NCBI RefSeq assembly: GCF_029893585.1
Contig: NZ_JARXYX010000018.1
Location: 124,001 to 188,000, forward strand
DNA: 64,000 nucleotides
Reading direction: 5' to 3'
From: Streptomyces sp. LBL
GTDB lineage: Bacteria; Actinomycetota; Actinomycetes; Streptomycetales; Streptomycetaceae
The translations under genes were made by a program, and so were the position numbers. Shown here piece by piece: positions 16,141-23,593 of the stretch. The notes beneath the pieces were generated by a model that was not told where the DNA came from, ran no database searches, and saw only the letters and a list, made by a program, of their open reading frames with translations. Each line of letters opens with the position of its first letter. Position 1 is the stretch's first letter.

Positions 16141-16266
16141 GAGGATCCATACGGTGCCCAGACCCAGGACGATCGTCCAGTGCCAGCGGGACCAGGGGAG
16201 GCGGTCCAGGCGGGCGGGGATGTTGGTGGTGATGGTTCGGCCTGTCCGGGCCTGCGCGGTTGTCAC
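16141..16266 (-). pseudogene. N-terminal remnant of an MFS transporter
   Basis: From a GTG at 16266 the first 42 residues read [18 protein letters not shown] and [11 protein letters not shown]. This matches the N-terminus and start of helix 1 of a known actinobacterial MFS family ([23 protein letters not shown]). The expected DGLEVT continuation is absent; the reading enters the octamer repeat. The remaining eleven or more helices are missing, so this is a truncated relic. Confidence 0.6.
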
Positions 16267-16385
16267 GGGCTTCCCCCCTCATTGACCGGAACCTCGATCG
16301 GGTGCCTTGACGCTGCCGCTCTACGCCCACTCGCAGGTCGGGGGGCCGGGGCGGGTGCGGCCAGGGAAACGAGAAGCGGACCGGC

Positions 16386-17888
16386 CTACGCCCCCAGCGC
16401 TCGCGACACCGTATAGATCAACAACCCCGCCAACGACCCCACCACCGTGCCGTTGATCCGGATGAACTGCAGGTCGCGGCCGATGTGGGCCTCGATCTTC
16501 CTGGTCGTGTGTTCCGCGTCCCAGCCGGCCACCGTGTCCGTGATCAGGGAGGTGATCTCCCGGCGGTAGGTGGTGACGACGTAGACCGCCGCGCCCTCGA
16601 CCCAGCCGTCGACCTTGCCCTGGATCTTGGGGTCGGCGGCCATGCGGGAGCCCAGCGACAGCAGCGAGGCACGGACGCGCAGCCGCAGCTCGCTGCGCTC
16701 GTCCTCGGCGGCCGAGACGATCATGGATCGTACGGCGGTCCAGACGGAGGCGATCAGGTCCTGGACCTCGCCGCGGCCCAGCACCTCGCCCTTGAGCCGT
16801 TCGACCCGCGCGCGCGTGTCCGTGTCGGACTGGAGGTCGGCGGCGAAGTCGGTGAGGAAGCGGTCGAGGGCACCGCGGGCCGGGTGGGAGGGCATGTCCC
16901 GCATCTCCGCGCAGAAGCGCAGGAGTTCCTTGTAGATCCGCTCGCCGACCCTCTTGTCCACGAACCTGGGGGTCCAGCCGGGCGCCCCGCCCTGTACGGC
17001 GTCCATCACGGAGTCGCTGTGCAGCACCAGCCAGTCGTGCGCGCGGGCCACGATCAGGTCGACGGCACGGCGGTGTCCCCCGTCGGCGACGATCCTGTCC
17101 AGCAGTTTGCCGATGCCGGGGGCGATCTCCTGGGCGTCGGCCCGGCGGGTGATCGCCTCGGCGACGACGGCCTGGACGTCCGAGTCGCGGAGCACGGTCA
17201 GCGCGCCGCGCAGTGCCGCCGACAGCTCCGCCGTCACCCGGTCGGCGTGCTCGGGATCGGCGAGCCAGGCGCCGAGCCGACTGCCTATGCCGACCGTGCG
17301 GAGCCGCTGCCGTACGACCTCCTGGGAGAGGAAGTTCTCGCCGACGAACTCGCCCAGCGAGACGCCGAGCTGGTCCTTCTTCGTGGGGATGATCGCGGTG
17401 TGCGGGATGCGCAGGCCGAGCGGGTGGCGGAAGAGGGCGGTGACCGCGAACCAGTCGGCGAGCGCGCCGACCATGCCGGCCTCGGCGGCCGCGGCGACGT
17501 AGTCCGCCCAGGCGCCGGCGCCCTCGTTCGAGGCCCACTTCGCCAGGATGTAGACCACCGCGACGAAGAGCAGCAGGCCGGTCGCCGTGAGTTTCATGCG
17601 GCGCACTCCGCGCTGCTTCTCCTCGTCCGCCTCACTGAACGTGTTCATGGCGCGCGCGACCGGAGCGGGCCTCCCGCCCGCGGAGCCAGCAGGCCCACCC
17701 GCCGATGCCGCCGGCCCGCCCGGGGATGCCCCAGGCCCACCCGCGGATGCCGCAGGCCCGCCGCCCGCGGTCGCTTCGGGAGCCCCGCGTGCACCCGAAG
17801 CGGGGACGGCGCGGCTGCCGGTCACGGCCGACCGGGCATGCTGCCCCACATCAGATGATCCCATTTCTTCCGATTCCGTACGTTCCAT
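16386..17888 (-). CDS. DUF445 family membrane protein
   Basis: 500 residues. MERTESEEMG at 17888 was taken as start, with GGAG ahead. An Ala/Gly/Pro-rich, probably disordered N-terminus (1-80) precedes one helix, LTATGLLLFVAVVYILAKWA near 98. The DUF445 body follows with its signature GMVGALADWFAVTALFRHPLG and IPHTAIIPTKKDQLGVSLGEFV, and a second helix near the end, VVGSLAGLLIYTVSRAL. The family (YheB/YjiN-like) is membrane-anchored with a long alpha-helical cytosolic or periplasmic part; its role is unknown. Confidence 0.9.
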   Translation of the reverse strand: MERTESEEMGSSDVGQHARSAVTGSRAVPASGARGAPEATAGGGPAASAGGPGASPGGPAASAGGPAGSAGGRPAPVARAMNTFSEADEEKQRGVRRMKLTATGLLLFVAVVYILAKWASNEGAGAWADYVAAAAEAGMVGALADWFAVTALFRHPLGLRIPHTAIIPTKKDQLGVSLGEFVGENFLSQEVVRQRLRTVGIGSRLGAWLADPEHADRVTAELSAALRGALTVLRDSDVQAVVAEAITRRADAQEIAPGIGKLLDRIVADGGHRRAVDLIVARAHDWLVLHSDSVMDAVQGGAPGWTPRFVDKRVGERIYKELLRFCAEMRDMPSHPARGALDRFLTDFAADLQSDTDTRARVERLKGEVLGRGEVQDLIASVWTAVRSMIVSAAEDERSELRLRVRASLLSLGSRMAADPKIQGKVDGWVEGAAVYVVTTYRREITSLITDTVAGWDAEHTTRKIEAHIGRDLQFIRINGTVVGSLAGLLIYTVSRALGA

Positions 17889-18106
17889 CCACTCCACCCG
17901 TTCGTGATCCCCTGCACATATTGTCCCTTCCTGACCGACTCCCGGAACAGGACGAGAGTTCCCTGCGTATATCGGAAGGGGAAGCTCACGGAGAACTCCG
18001 GCGGCCCAAAGGGGGGTCCTGTTCAACTACCCCCCGCCCCATGCCACATCATGAGGTGATCACACCGGAGCCTCGGGCTCCCATCTCCAAGGAGACACAC
18101 CACCGC

Positions 18107-19447
18107 ATGACCAAGCGTCACGGTTATGCCCTGCTCAGCGCGATCGTCGCTCTGATCGTCGTACTGTCCGCCGCCCTGTACATCGGGGTCGCCTCCGATG
18201 ACGGCGGCGGCGAGAGCAGCGGGAACACCTTTTCCGGGCCCCGCGCCCCGCACAACTCCGCCGCCCCGGCCTCCACCGGAGTCTGGGTCGGCAGCTGGTC
18301 CGCCTCACCGGTCGGCGGCGAACCCGGCACCGAGACCGACGGCCTCGCGGGCCGCTCACTGCGCAACGTCGTCCACACGACCGTCGGCGGTACGAGTGCC
18401 CGTATCACGCTGTCCAATCTCTACGGCCAGTCGCCGCTGACCATCACCCACGCCTCGATCGCCGTCGCGGCCGGCACCCACACCGCCGAGGCGATCATGG
18501 AGACCATGCGGCGCCTCACCTTCGGCGGCAACACGGCCGTCGTCATCCCGGCCGGACGACAGGTGCTCAGCGACACCGTCGCCCTCCGCATCCCCGCGGA
18601 CCGTGACGTCCTGGTCACCACCTACTCCCCCGCCCCGTCCGGGTCGGTCACCTACCACCCGCGCGCCCGCCAGATCTCGTACGCCGCCCAGGGCGACCGC
18701 ACCGAGGACGCGACCGGCACCGCGTACACCGAACGGACCGAGTACTGGCGCTATCTGACGGCGCTGGACGTGCTCAGCGACGAGGCCGAGGGCACTGTCG
18801 TCGCCTTCGGCGACTCGCTCACCGACGGCCTCCGCTCCACCGAGAACGCCAACCGGCGCTGGCCCGACCTCCTGTCGGACCGGCTGCACACGGCGATCCG
18901 CTCCGGTGCGGACGTGCCCCGCTACAGCGTCGTCAACCAGGGCATCGGCGGCAACCAGGTCCTCGCCGACGGCCTCGGGCGGCCGGCCGAGAACCAGGCC
19001 GGCGTGAGCCGCTTCGCCCGGGACGTGCTCGGCCGGACCAACGTCAAGGTCGTCGTCGTCGATCTCGGCATCAACGACATCCTGCGCAACCGCCGACTGA
19101 CCGGCCCCGACCAGGTCCTCGCCGGACTGCGCACACTGGTGGGCCAGGCCCATGCCCGCGGAATCAAGGTCATCGGCGCGACGCTGATGCCGTTCGACGG
19201 TCACCGCGGCTACTCCGCGGCCCGCGAGAACATCCGCCGGGGCATCAACGCCGGGATCCGCGCGGGCCGGGTCTACGACGCCGTCGTCGACTTCGACCAG
19301 GCCGTCCGCGACCCCTACGACCCGCGCAGGCTCCGCGCCGACTACGACTCGGGCGACCATCTCCACCCCAGCGACAAGGGGTACGAGCGGATGGCGCAGG
19401 CGTTCGACCTGGACTTGCTGAAGGGATCGGCGCAGGCGCGGCTGTAG
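18107..19447 (+). CDS. Secreted SGNH/GDSL-type hydrolase
   Basis: 446 residues. MTKRHGYALLSAIVALIVVLSAALYIGVAS is an uncleaved or cleaved N-terminal membrane segment, so the enzyme acts outside the cell. Block I is AFGDSLTDGL with the catalytic Ser near 245. Block III is DLGINDILRN with the catalytic-site Asn, and block V is SGDHLHPSDKGY with the catalytic Asp and His near 424-427. An N-terminal beta-domain of about 170 residues precedes the hydrolase. Substrates of this subgroup are acyl or carbohydrate esters. AAGGAG lies 12 bases before the ATG. Confidence 0.9.
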   Translation: MTKRHGYALLSAIVALIVVLSAALYIGVASDDGGGESSGNTFSGPRAPHNSAAPASTGVWVGSWSASPVGGEPGTETDGLAGRSLRNVVHTTVGGTSARITLSNLYGQSPLTITHASIAVAAGTHTAEAIMETMRRLTFGGNTAVVIPAGRQVLSDTVALRIPADRDVLVTTYSPAPSGSVTYHPRARQISYAAQGDRTEDATGTAYTERTEYWRYLTALDVLSDEAEGTVVAFGDSLTDGLRSTENANRRWPDLLSDRLHTAIRSGADVPRYSVVNQGIGGNQVLADGLGRPAENQAGVSRFARDVLGRTNVKVVVVDLGINDILRNRRLTGPDQVLAGLRTLVGQAHARGIKVIGATLMPFDGHRGYSAARENIRRGINAGIRAGRVYDAVVDFDQAVRDPYDPRRLRADYDSGDHLHPSDKGYERMAQAFDLDLLKGSAQARL

Positions 19448-19580
19448 GGCGTACCGGGTCAGGGAGGGCGTACCGGGTCAGGGAAGGCGTACCGGGTCAG
19501 GGAGCCCGTGCCCCGGCTGAGAGCCCGTACCCGGCCAGGGGTCCGTACCCGGCCAGGGGTCCGTACCCGGCCTGGGGTCC
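19448..19580. repeat. Two adjacent tandem repeat arrays (19-bp and 18-bp periods)
   Basis: Directly after the GDSL stop, GGCGTACCGGGTCAGGGA recurs with a 19-base period at 19448, 19467 and 19486. A second array, GTACCCGGCCAGGGGTCC, has an 18-base period at 19527, 19545 and 19563. The two cores are partly reverse-complementary (ACCGGGT/ACCCGG), so transcripts could fold. 19581-19724 continues with degenerate copies and no gene. Confidence 0.8.
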
Positions 19581-19724
19581 GTACAGCCCGGCAGACCGTG
19601 CCCGGCTGGGGGCCCGTGACCAGCTGGGAACCCAAACACAGCCCTGCAGACCGTCCCGGCGGGGAACCCGTACACAACTGGGGGCCCGCACCCTACCGGC
19701 AGGCCAGACCGTTCCCGACGGGGG

Positions 19725-20603
19725 TCAGTACTCGCGGTTGCGGCGTCCGTCCCGCCCCTCCCGCTCCCCCCGGCCCTCCCGCCGTCTCTCCCGCCCGTCC
19801 CGGCGCTCCTCCCGGTCCTCCCGGCGCTCCTGCCTCCGCTCGCGCATCAGGTCGTGGTGTCCGTCGAGCATCTCGCGGTGGGCGCCGTACACCTCGTCGC
19901 GGACCGACTCCCCGAGCTGCCGCGTCGACTGCTTGCGCTCCAGCTTCTCCTGGCGCCGTTCTTCCTTCAGACGCTGCCGCTCGGCCCGGGGGAGCTTGCG
20001 CTCGACGCCGACGCCGCCCCAGAAGGCGAAGCCCGTCACGATCACCCGCGGGGCGCCCGGGTCGCCCGGCACACCCTCCTCACGGTGGTCGAAGCCGCCC
20101 ATCACGCCGATACCGCGAACGACGACCTCGACCCCGGGCGGAACGATCACCTGCATGCCGCCCATGATCGCGATGCAGTTGATCTCGACCTCGCCGGCCG
20201 CGAAGTTCGCCTCACGCAGATCGATCTCACCGCCGCCCCAGAAGGCGAAGGACGTGAACCGCCTGGGCACCGTCCAGCGGCCCTTGCGCTGGAAGCCCGA
20301 CATCACGGCGACCGCCCAGGTCGACGACCCCTCGCCGCCGGTGATCCGCCCCGCCCAACTCCCGTTCGGCGCAGGCTCCTTGGCCATCGACACCCGAGGA
20401 GCGGAGTCGGTGCGCGCGGCGGCCGGCAGGTCCCGGGTGATCGGCGCGAGTTCGCCGTACGTGCGGGCCTGGTACGTCGCGTCCAGCCGTTCCCCGAACT
20501 CCTCCATGTCGAGTCGGCCCTCCGCGACGGCCTCCCGAAGGACCTCTGCGACTCGTTCACGATCGGCATCGGAGGCGCGCAGCTCCGGAGCATCCTCGGT
20601 CAT
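19725..20603 (-). CDS. DUF1707/LiaF-like (DUF2154) protein
   Basis: 292 residues. The N-terminal DUF1707 domain covers about 6-60: LRASDADRERVAEVLREAVAEGRL, then MEEFGERLDATYQARTYGELAP. The middle is a glycine-ladder beta-helix region (FAFWGGGEIDLREANF, CIAIMGGMQVIVPPGV) like the cell-wall-active antibiotic response LiaF C-terminal domain. The last 85 residues are almost all Arg, Glu and Lys, a long charged helix or disordered tail. There is no membrane segment, so it is cytosolic. It may take part in envelope-stress sensing, by analogy only. Confidence 0.88.
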   Translation of the reverse strand: MTEDAPELRASDADRERVAEVLREAVAEGRLDMEEFGERLDATYQARTYGELAPITRDLPAAARTDSAPRVSMAKEPAPNGSWAGRITGGEGSSTWAVAVMSGFQRKGRWTVPRRFTSFAFWGGGEIDLREANFAAGEVEINCIAIMGGMQVIVPPGVEVVVRGIGVMGGFDHREEGVPGDPGAPRVIVTGFAFWGGVGVERKLPRAERQRLKEERRQEKLERKQSTRQLGESVRDEVYGAHREMLDGHHDLMRERRQERREDREERRDGRERRREGRGEREGRDGRRNREY

Positions 20604-20654
20604 ACACAGCAGACTACGAGGAGTGGGCGCCGCGCACTACGCGCTCACCCGGGG

Positions 20655-20780
20655 CACTGACAGGTCGCTGACGGGTCACTGACGGATCGGCGACGGGTCA
20701 GCGACCGGTCGACGGATCGGCGACAGATCAGCGACAGGTCGACGGGTCAGCGACGGATCACTGACGGATCACTGGGCGGT
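20655..20780. repeat. Degenerate 10-20 bp repeats built on the ABC gene's 3' end
   Basis: Units such as GACGGATCACTG, GACGGGTCAGCG and GACAGGTCGACG recur about ten times. The last units include GGATCACTG, which contains the TCA (reverse TGA) stop at 20769-20771 of the ABC ATPase gene, so the array repeats that gene's 3' terminus into the spacer. Confidence 0.75.
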
Positions 20781-21770
20781 CGCCCGCTCCGGCGGAGGTT
20801 TGCGGGTCTCCCCCCAGGCATGCAGCATCTTCGCGATCACGGCCTCGATGTCCGGCTCCCGCACCGACAGGTCCACCAAGGGGTACTCCGCCGCGATCCG
20901 TGCGACCAGTTCGGCCGCCGACGCCGACGCCGGGAACGCCAGCCACTGCCGGGGCCCGTCCACCTTCACCACCCGCGCAGGCGGCGGCGCCTCGATCGGT
21001 GGCAGCTCACGCTCCAGGTCCACCACCAGGGTCCGCTCGCTCTCCCCCGCCTCGTGCAACCCGGTGAGCGGGCCGTCGTACACGAGCCGCCCATGGTCGA
21101 TGACCATCACCCGCGAACACAACTGCTCGATGTCCTGGAGATCGTGCGTGGTCAACAGCACCGTCGTGCCGCGCTCGGAGTTCAACTCCCGCAGGAACTC
21201 CCGCACCCTGCCCTTGGAGACGACGTCCAGCCCGATCGTCGGCTCGTCCAGGTACACCACCTCCGGATCGTGCAGCAGGGCCGCCGCGATGTCGCCCCGC
21301 ATCCGCTGGCCGAGCGAGAGCTGCCGTACCGGAACGTCCAACAGGGGTTCCAGGTCCAGGAGTTCGACGAGCCGGTCCAGGTTCTCGCGGTAACGGGCGT
21401 CGGGGATGCGGTACATGCGGTGCATCAGCCGGTACGAGTCGATCAGCGGAAGGTCCCACCACAACGTCGTACGCTGCCCGAACACCACCCCGATCCGCTG
21501 GGCCAGCCGCGTACGCTCCCGGGACGGATCGACCCCCGCGACCCGCAGCCGGCCGGCGCTCGGTGTCAGGATGCCGGTGAGCATCTTGATCGTCGTCGAC
21601 TTCCCGGCGCCGTTCGGACCGATGTAGCCGACCATCTCACCGCGCGCCACGGAGAAGGAGATCGAGTCGACCGCGCGCACCTGCCGTCGCTCCCGCCTCA
21701 TGAAGCCGGTCTTCCTCCGCACCTCGAAGACCTTCTCCACCCGGTCGACTTCGATGAACTGCTCACCCAC
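20769..21770 (-). CDS. ABC-2 type exporter, ATP-binding protein
   Basis: 333 residues. Walker A is GPNGAGKST near 53, the Q-loop region is GVVFGQRTTLWW, the signature is LSLGQRMRGDIA near 152, Walker B is VVYLDEPTIGLD and the H-loop is LLTTHD. The C-terminal 90 residues form the accessory domain typical of DrrA-like or NodI-like ATPases. It is the last of three overlapping genes with the two permeases upstream. Cargo is not indicated by context. Confidence 0.92.
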   Translation of the reverse strand: MGEQFIEVDRVEKVFEVRRKTGFMRRERRQVRAVDSISFSVARGEMVGYIGPNGAGKSTTIKMLTGILTPSAGRLRVAGVDPSRERTRLAQRIGVVFGQRTTLWWDLPLIDSYRLMHRMYRIPDARYRENLDRLVELLDLEPLLDVPVRQLSLGQRMRGDIAAALLHDPEVVYLDEPTIGLDVVSKGRVREFLRELNSERGTTVLLTTHDLQDIEQLCSRVMVIDHGRLVYDGPLTGLHEAGESERTLVVDLERELPPIEAPPPARVVKVDGPRQWLAFPASASAAELVARIAAEYPLVDLSVREPDIEAVIAKMLHAWGETRKPPPERATAQ

Positions 21771-21776
21771 GGTCCC

Positions 21777-22598
21777 TCAACTCCCCGTACTCCGATACGA
21801 CCTGAGCCCCGCCCGCCAGGCGAGACCGGCCAGCGCACAGCAGAACACCGCCACCAACGGCGGAGCGAAGGCCGCCCACTCCGGCAGCCCCAGCGGATAG
21901 GGCCGCCCCAGCACATACGCCCCCGGCACCCAGTTGACGAAGGCCAGCGGCAGCACGAACGTCACCCCGCGCACCAGCTCCTTGCCGAACACCGTGGGCG
22001 GATACTGCAGCAACGTGGTGCCGCCGTACGTGAACGCGCTCTGCACCTCGGCGGAGTCCTGCACCAGGATCTGGAAGGCCCCGCCCGCGACGAACACCGC
22101 GCCGAAGATCGCCGCACCGCTGACCAGCATGACCGGCACGAGCAGCACCTTCAGCGGCGTCCAGTCGACGTCGACCGAGGCCAGCGCGTAGGCCAGCACC
22201 AGCGCCCCCTGCGTGAGGCGGGCGACCCGGCGCAGCGCGAAGCGGTCCGCGGCGGCCTGCGCGAGCACCGGCGCCGGCCGCACGAGCAGCAGGTCGAGCG
22301 TGCCGTCCCGCACCCGCTGGCCCAGCTGGCCCAGCGAGTTGAACATCAGGTCCGTGAGACCGAAGGACGTGACGGACAGGCCGTACAGGAACGCCACCTC
22401 GGGCAGGGAATAGCCGCCGAGCGACCCGACCCGCGAGAACATCAGCAGGATCGCGACGAAGTCGAGCCCGGACAGCAGCAGATTGCCGAGCACGGTCAGG
22501 GCGAAGGAGGTGCGGTAGGCCAGGCTGGAGCGGATCCACATCCCGGCGATCAGCCCGTAGGCGCGCAACCCGTCCACCGGACGGTTCGTCTCATCCAC
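21777..22598 (-). CDS. ABC-2 family transporter permease (second)
   Basis: 273 residues. A GTG at 22598 was chosen because it overlaps the stop of the upstream permease by 8 bases (GTGGATGA), indicating coupling. Six membrane helices are seen, including SFALTVLGNLLLSGLDFVAILLMF and VLLVPVMLVSGAAIFGAVFV. The segment between helices 2 and 3, QLGQRVRDGTLDLLLVRPAP, is the conserved loop of this permease family. Operon: permease, permease, ATPase. Confidence 0.88.
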   Translation of the reverse strand: MDETNRPVDGLRAYGLIAGMWIRSSLAYRTSFALTVLGNLLLSGLDFVAILLMFSRVGSLGGYSLPEVAFLYGLSVTSFGLTDLMFNSLGQLGQRVRDGTLDLLLVRPAPVLAQAAADRFALRRVARLTQGALVLAYALASVDVDWTPLKVLLVPVMLVSGAAIFGAVFVAGGAFQILVQDSAEVQSAFTYGGTTLLQYPPTVFGKELVRGVTFVLPLAFVNWVPGAYVLGRPYPLGLPEWAAFAPPLVAVFCCALAGLAWRAGLRSYRSTGS

Positions 22599-23391
22599 CC
22601 TGGACCACCACCCGCCGCGTCGCCGCCGACTGCAGCAGCCGCCCGGCCGCCAGGAGCGCCACAGCCCAGGCCGCCGCGAAGGCGTACGCATCCAGCGGGT
22701 CGGCCTTCCCCATCAGGACGTCCGCGGGCAGTTGCAGCAGCGCCGACCACGGCAGGGCCCGCACGACCTCGCCGAGCACCCCCGGAAAGACGTTCAACGG
22801 CAGCGTCATCCCCGAACAGAACACCCCCGTGATCATCAGGAGCTGCAGCATGCCCTTGCCGTCCAGCAACCAGAACGCGCTCAGGGCCACCAGGTAGCGG
22901 ATCCCGAAGCTGACCACCGCGCCGAGCATGACCGCGACCAGGAACGCCAGCCAGGTCAGTGGATCGTCCGGCAGGGCCACCGGGAAGAACAGCGCCCCCA
23001 GGACGAACGGGATCACCCCCCGGCCCAGCAACTGGAACAGCGACCGCCCCAGATCGCTTGCCAGCCACCACAGTTGAAGATCCGCGGGCCGGTAGAGGTC
23101 GATCGCGATCTCACCCGTACGGATGCGCTCCATGAGCTCGTTCTCGAAGCCGCCGCCCTGGATGGCCAGCGCCACGAGCAACGCCTGCCCCAGCCACACG
23201 AACGTGACCGCCTGCGCCTGGTCGTACCCCCCGAGATGCGGCCGCTCGTCCCACAGCGCCAGATACGTGTAGACGAGGATCACCCCGAACACGGTGTTCG
23301 TGAACACCCCCGCGGCCGTCGCCGCCCGATACGTCGCGTACCGTCGGAATCCCCCCGCGGCGACCGCACCGTACAACCGCGCCGAACCCAC
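22591..23391 (-). CDS. ABC-2 family transporter permease (first)
   Basis: 266 residues from a GTG at 23391. It is the same family as the following gene, with the loop ELMERIRTGEIAIDLYRPAD in the equivalent position and six helices. The two permeases probably form a heterodimer with the ATPase encoded downstream. It heads the operon; its start is about 200 bases from the divergent penicillin-binding protein start, so the two may share regulatory DNA. Confidence 0.88.
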   Translation of the reverse strand: MGSARLYGAVAAGGFRRYATYRAATAAGVFTNTVFGVILVYTYLALWDERPHLGGYDQAQAVTFVWLGQALLVALAIQGGGFENELMERIRTGEIAIDLYRPADLQLWWLASDLGRSLFQLLGRGVIPFVLGALFFPVALPDDPLTWLAFLVAVMLGAVVSFGIRYLVALSAFWLLDGKGMLQLLMITGVFCSGMTLPLNVFPGVLGEVVRALPWSALLQLPADVLMGKADPLDAYAFAAAWAVALLAAGRLLQSAATRRVVVQGG

Positions 23392-23593
23392 CGCAGTCGC
23401 CCTCCTCGCCGCAAGACACCGAAGCGCAGGAGCCTAGTGCGCCGGTGACGCGGTGTGCCAGGCATTTTCCCAGCACAAACGCGCGCCGATTGCCGGGAAC
23501 GGAACGCCCGGTGCGAGAGTCTTCAACAGGGGGCGCAGAAGGCGTATGAGGCGTACGGGAACGTACGACGCGAAACAGGAGTCCGTGCACGAG

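Noticed and set aside
19448-19720. Possible CRISPR array after the GDSL gene
   Set aside because: Units are 18-19 bases and contiguous without unique spacers, so it is tandem repetition.
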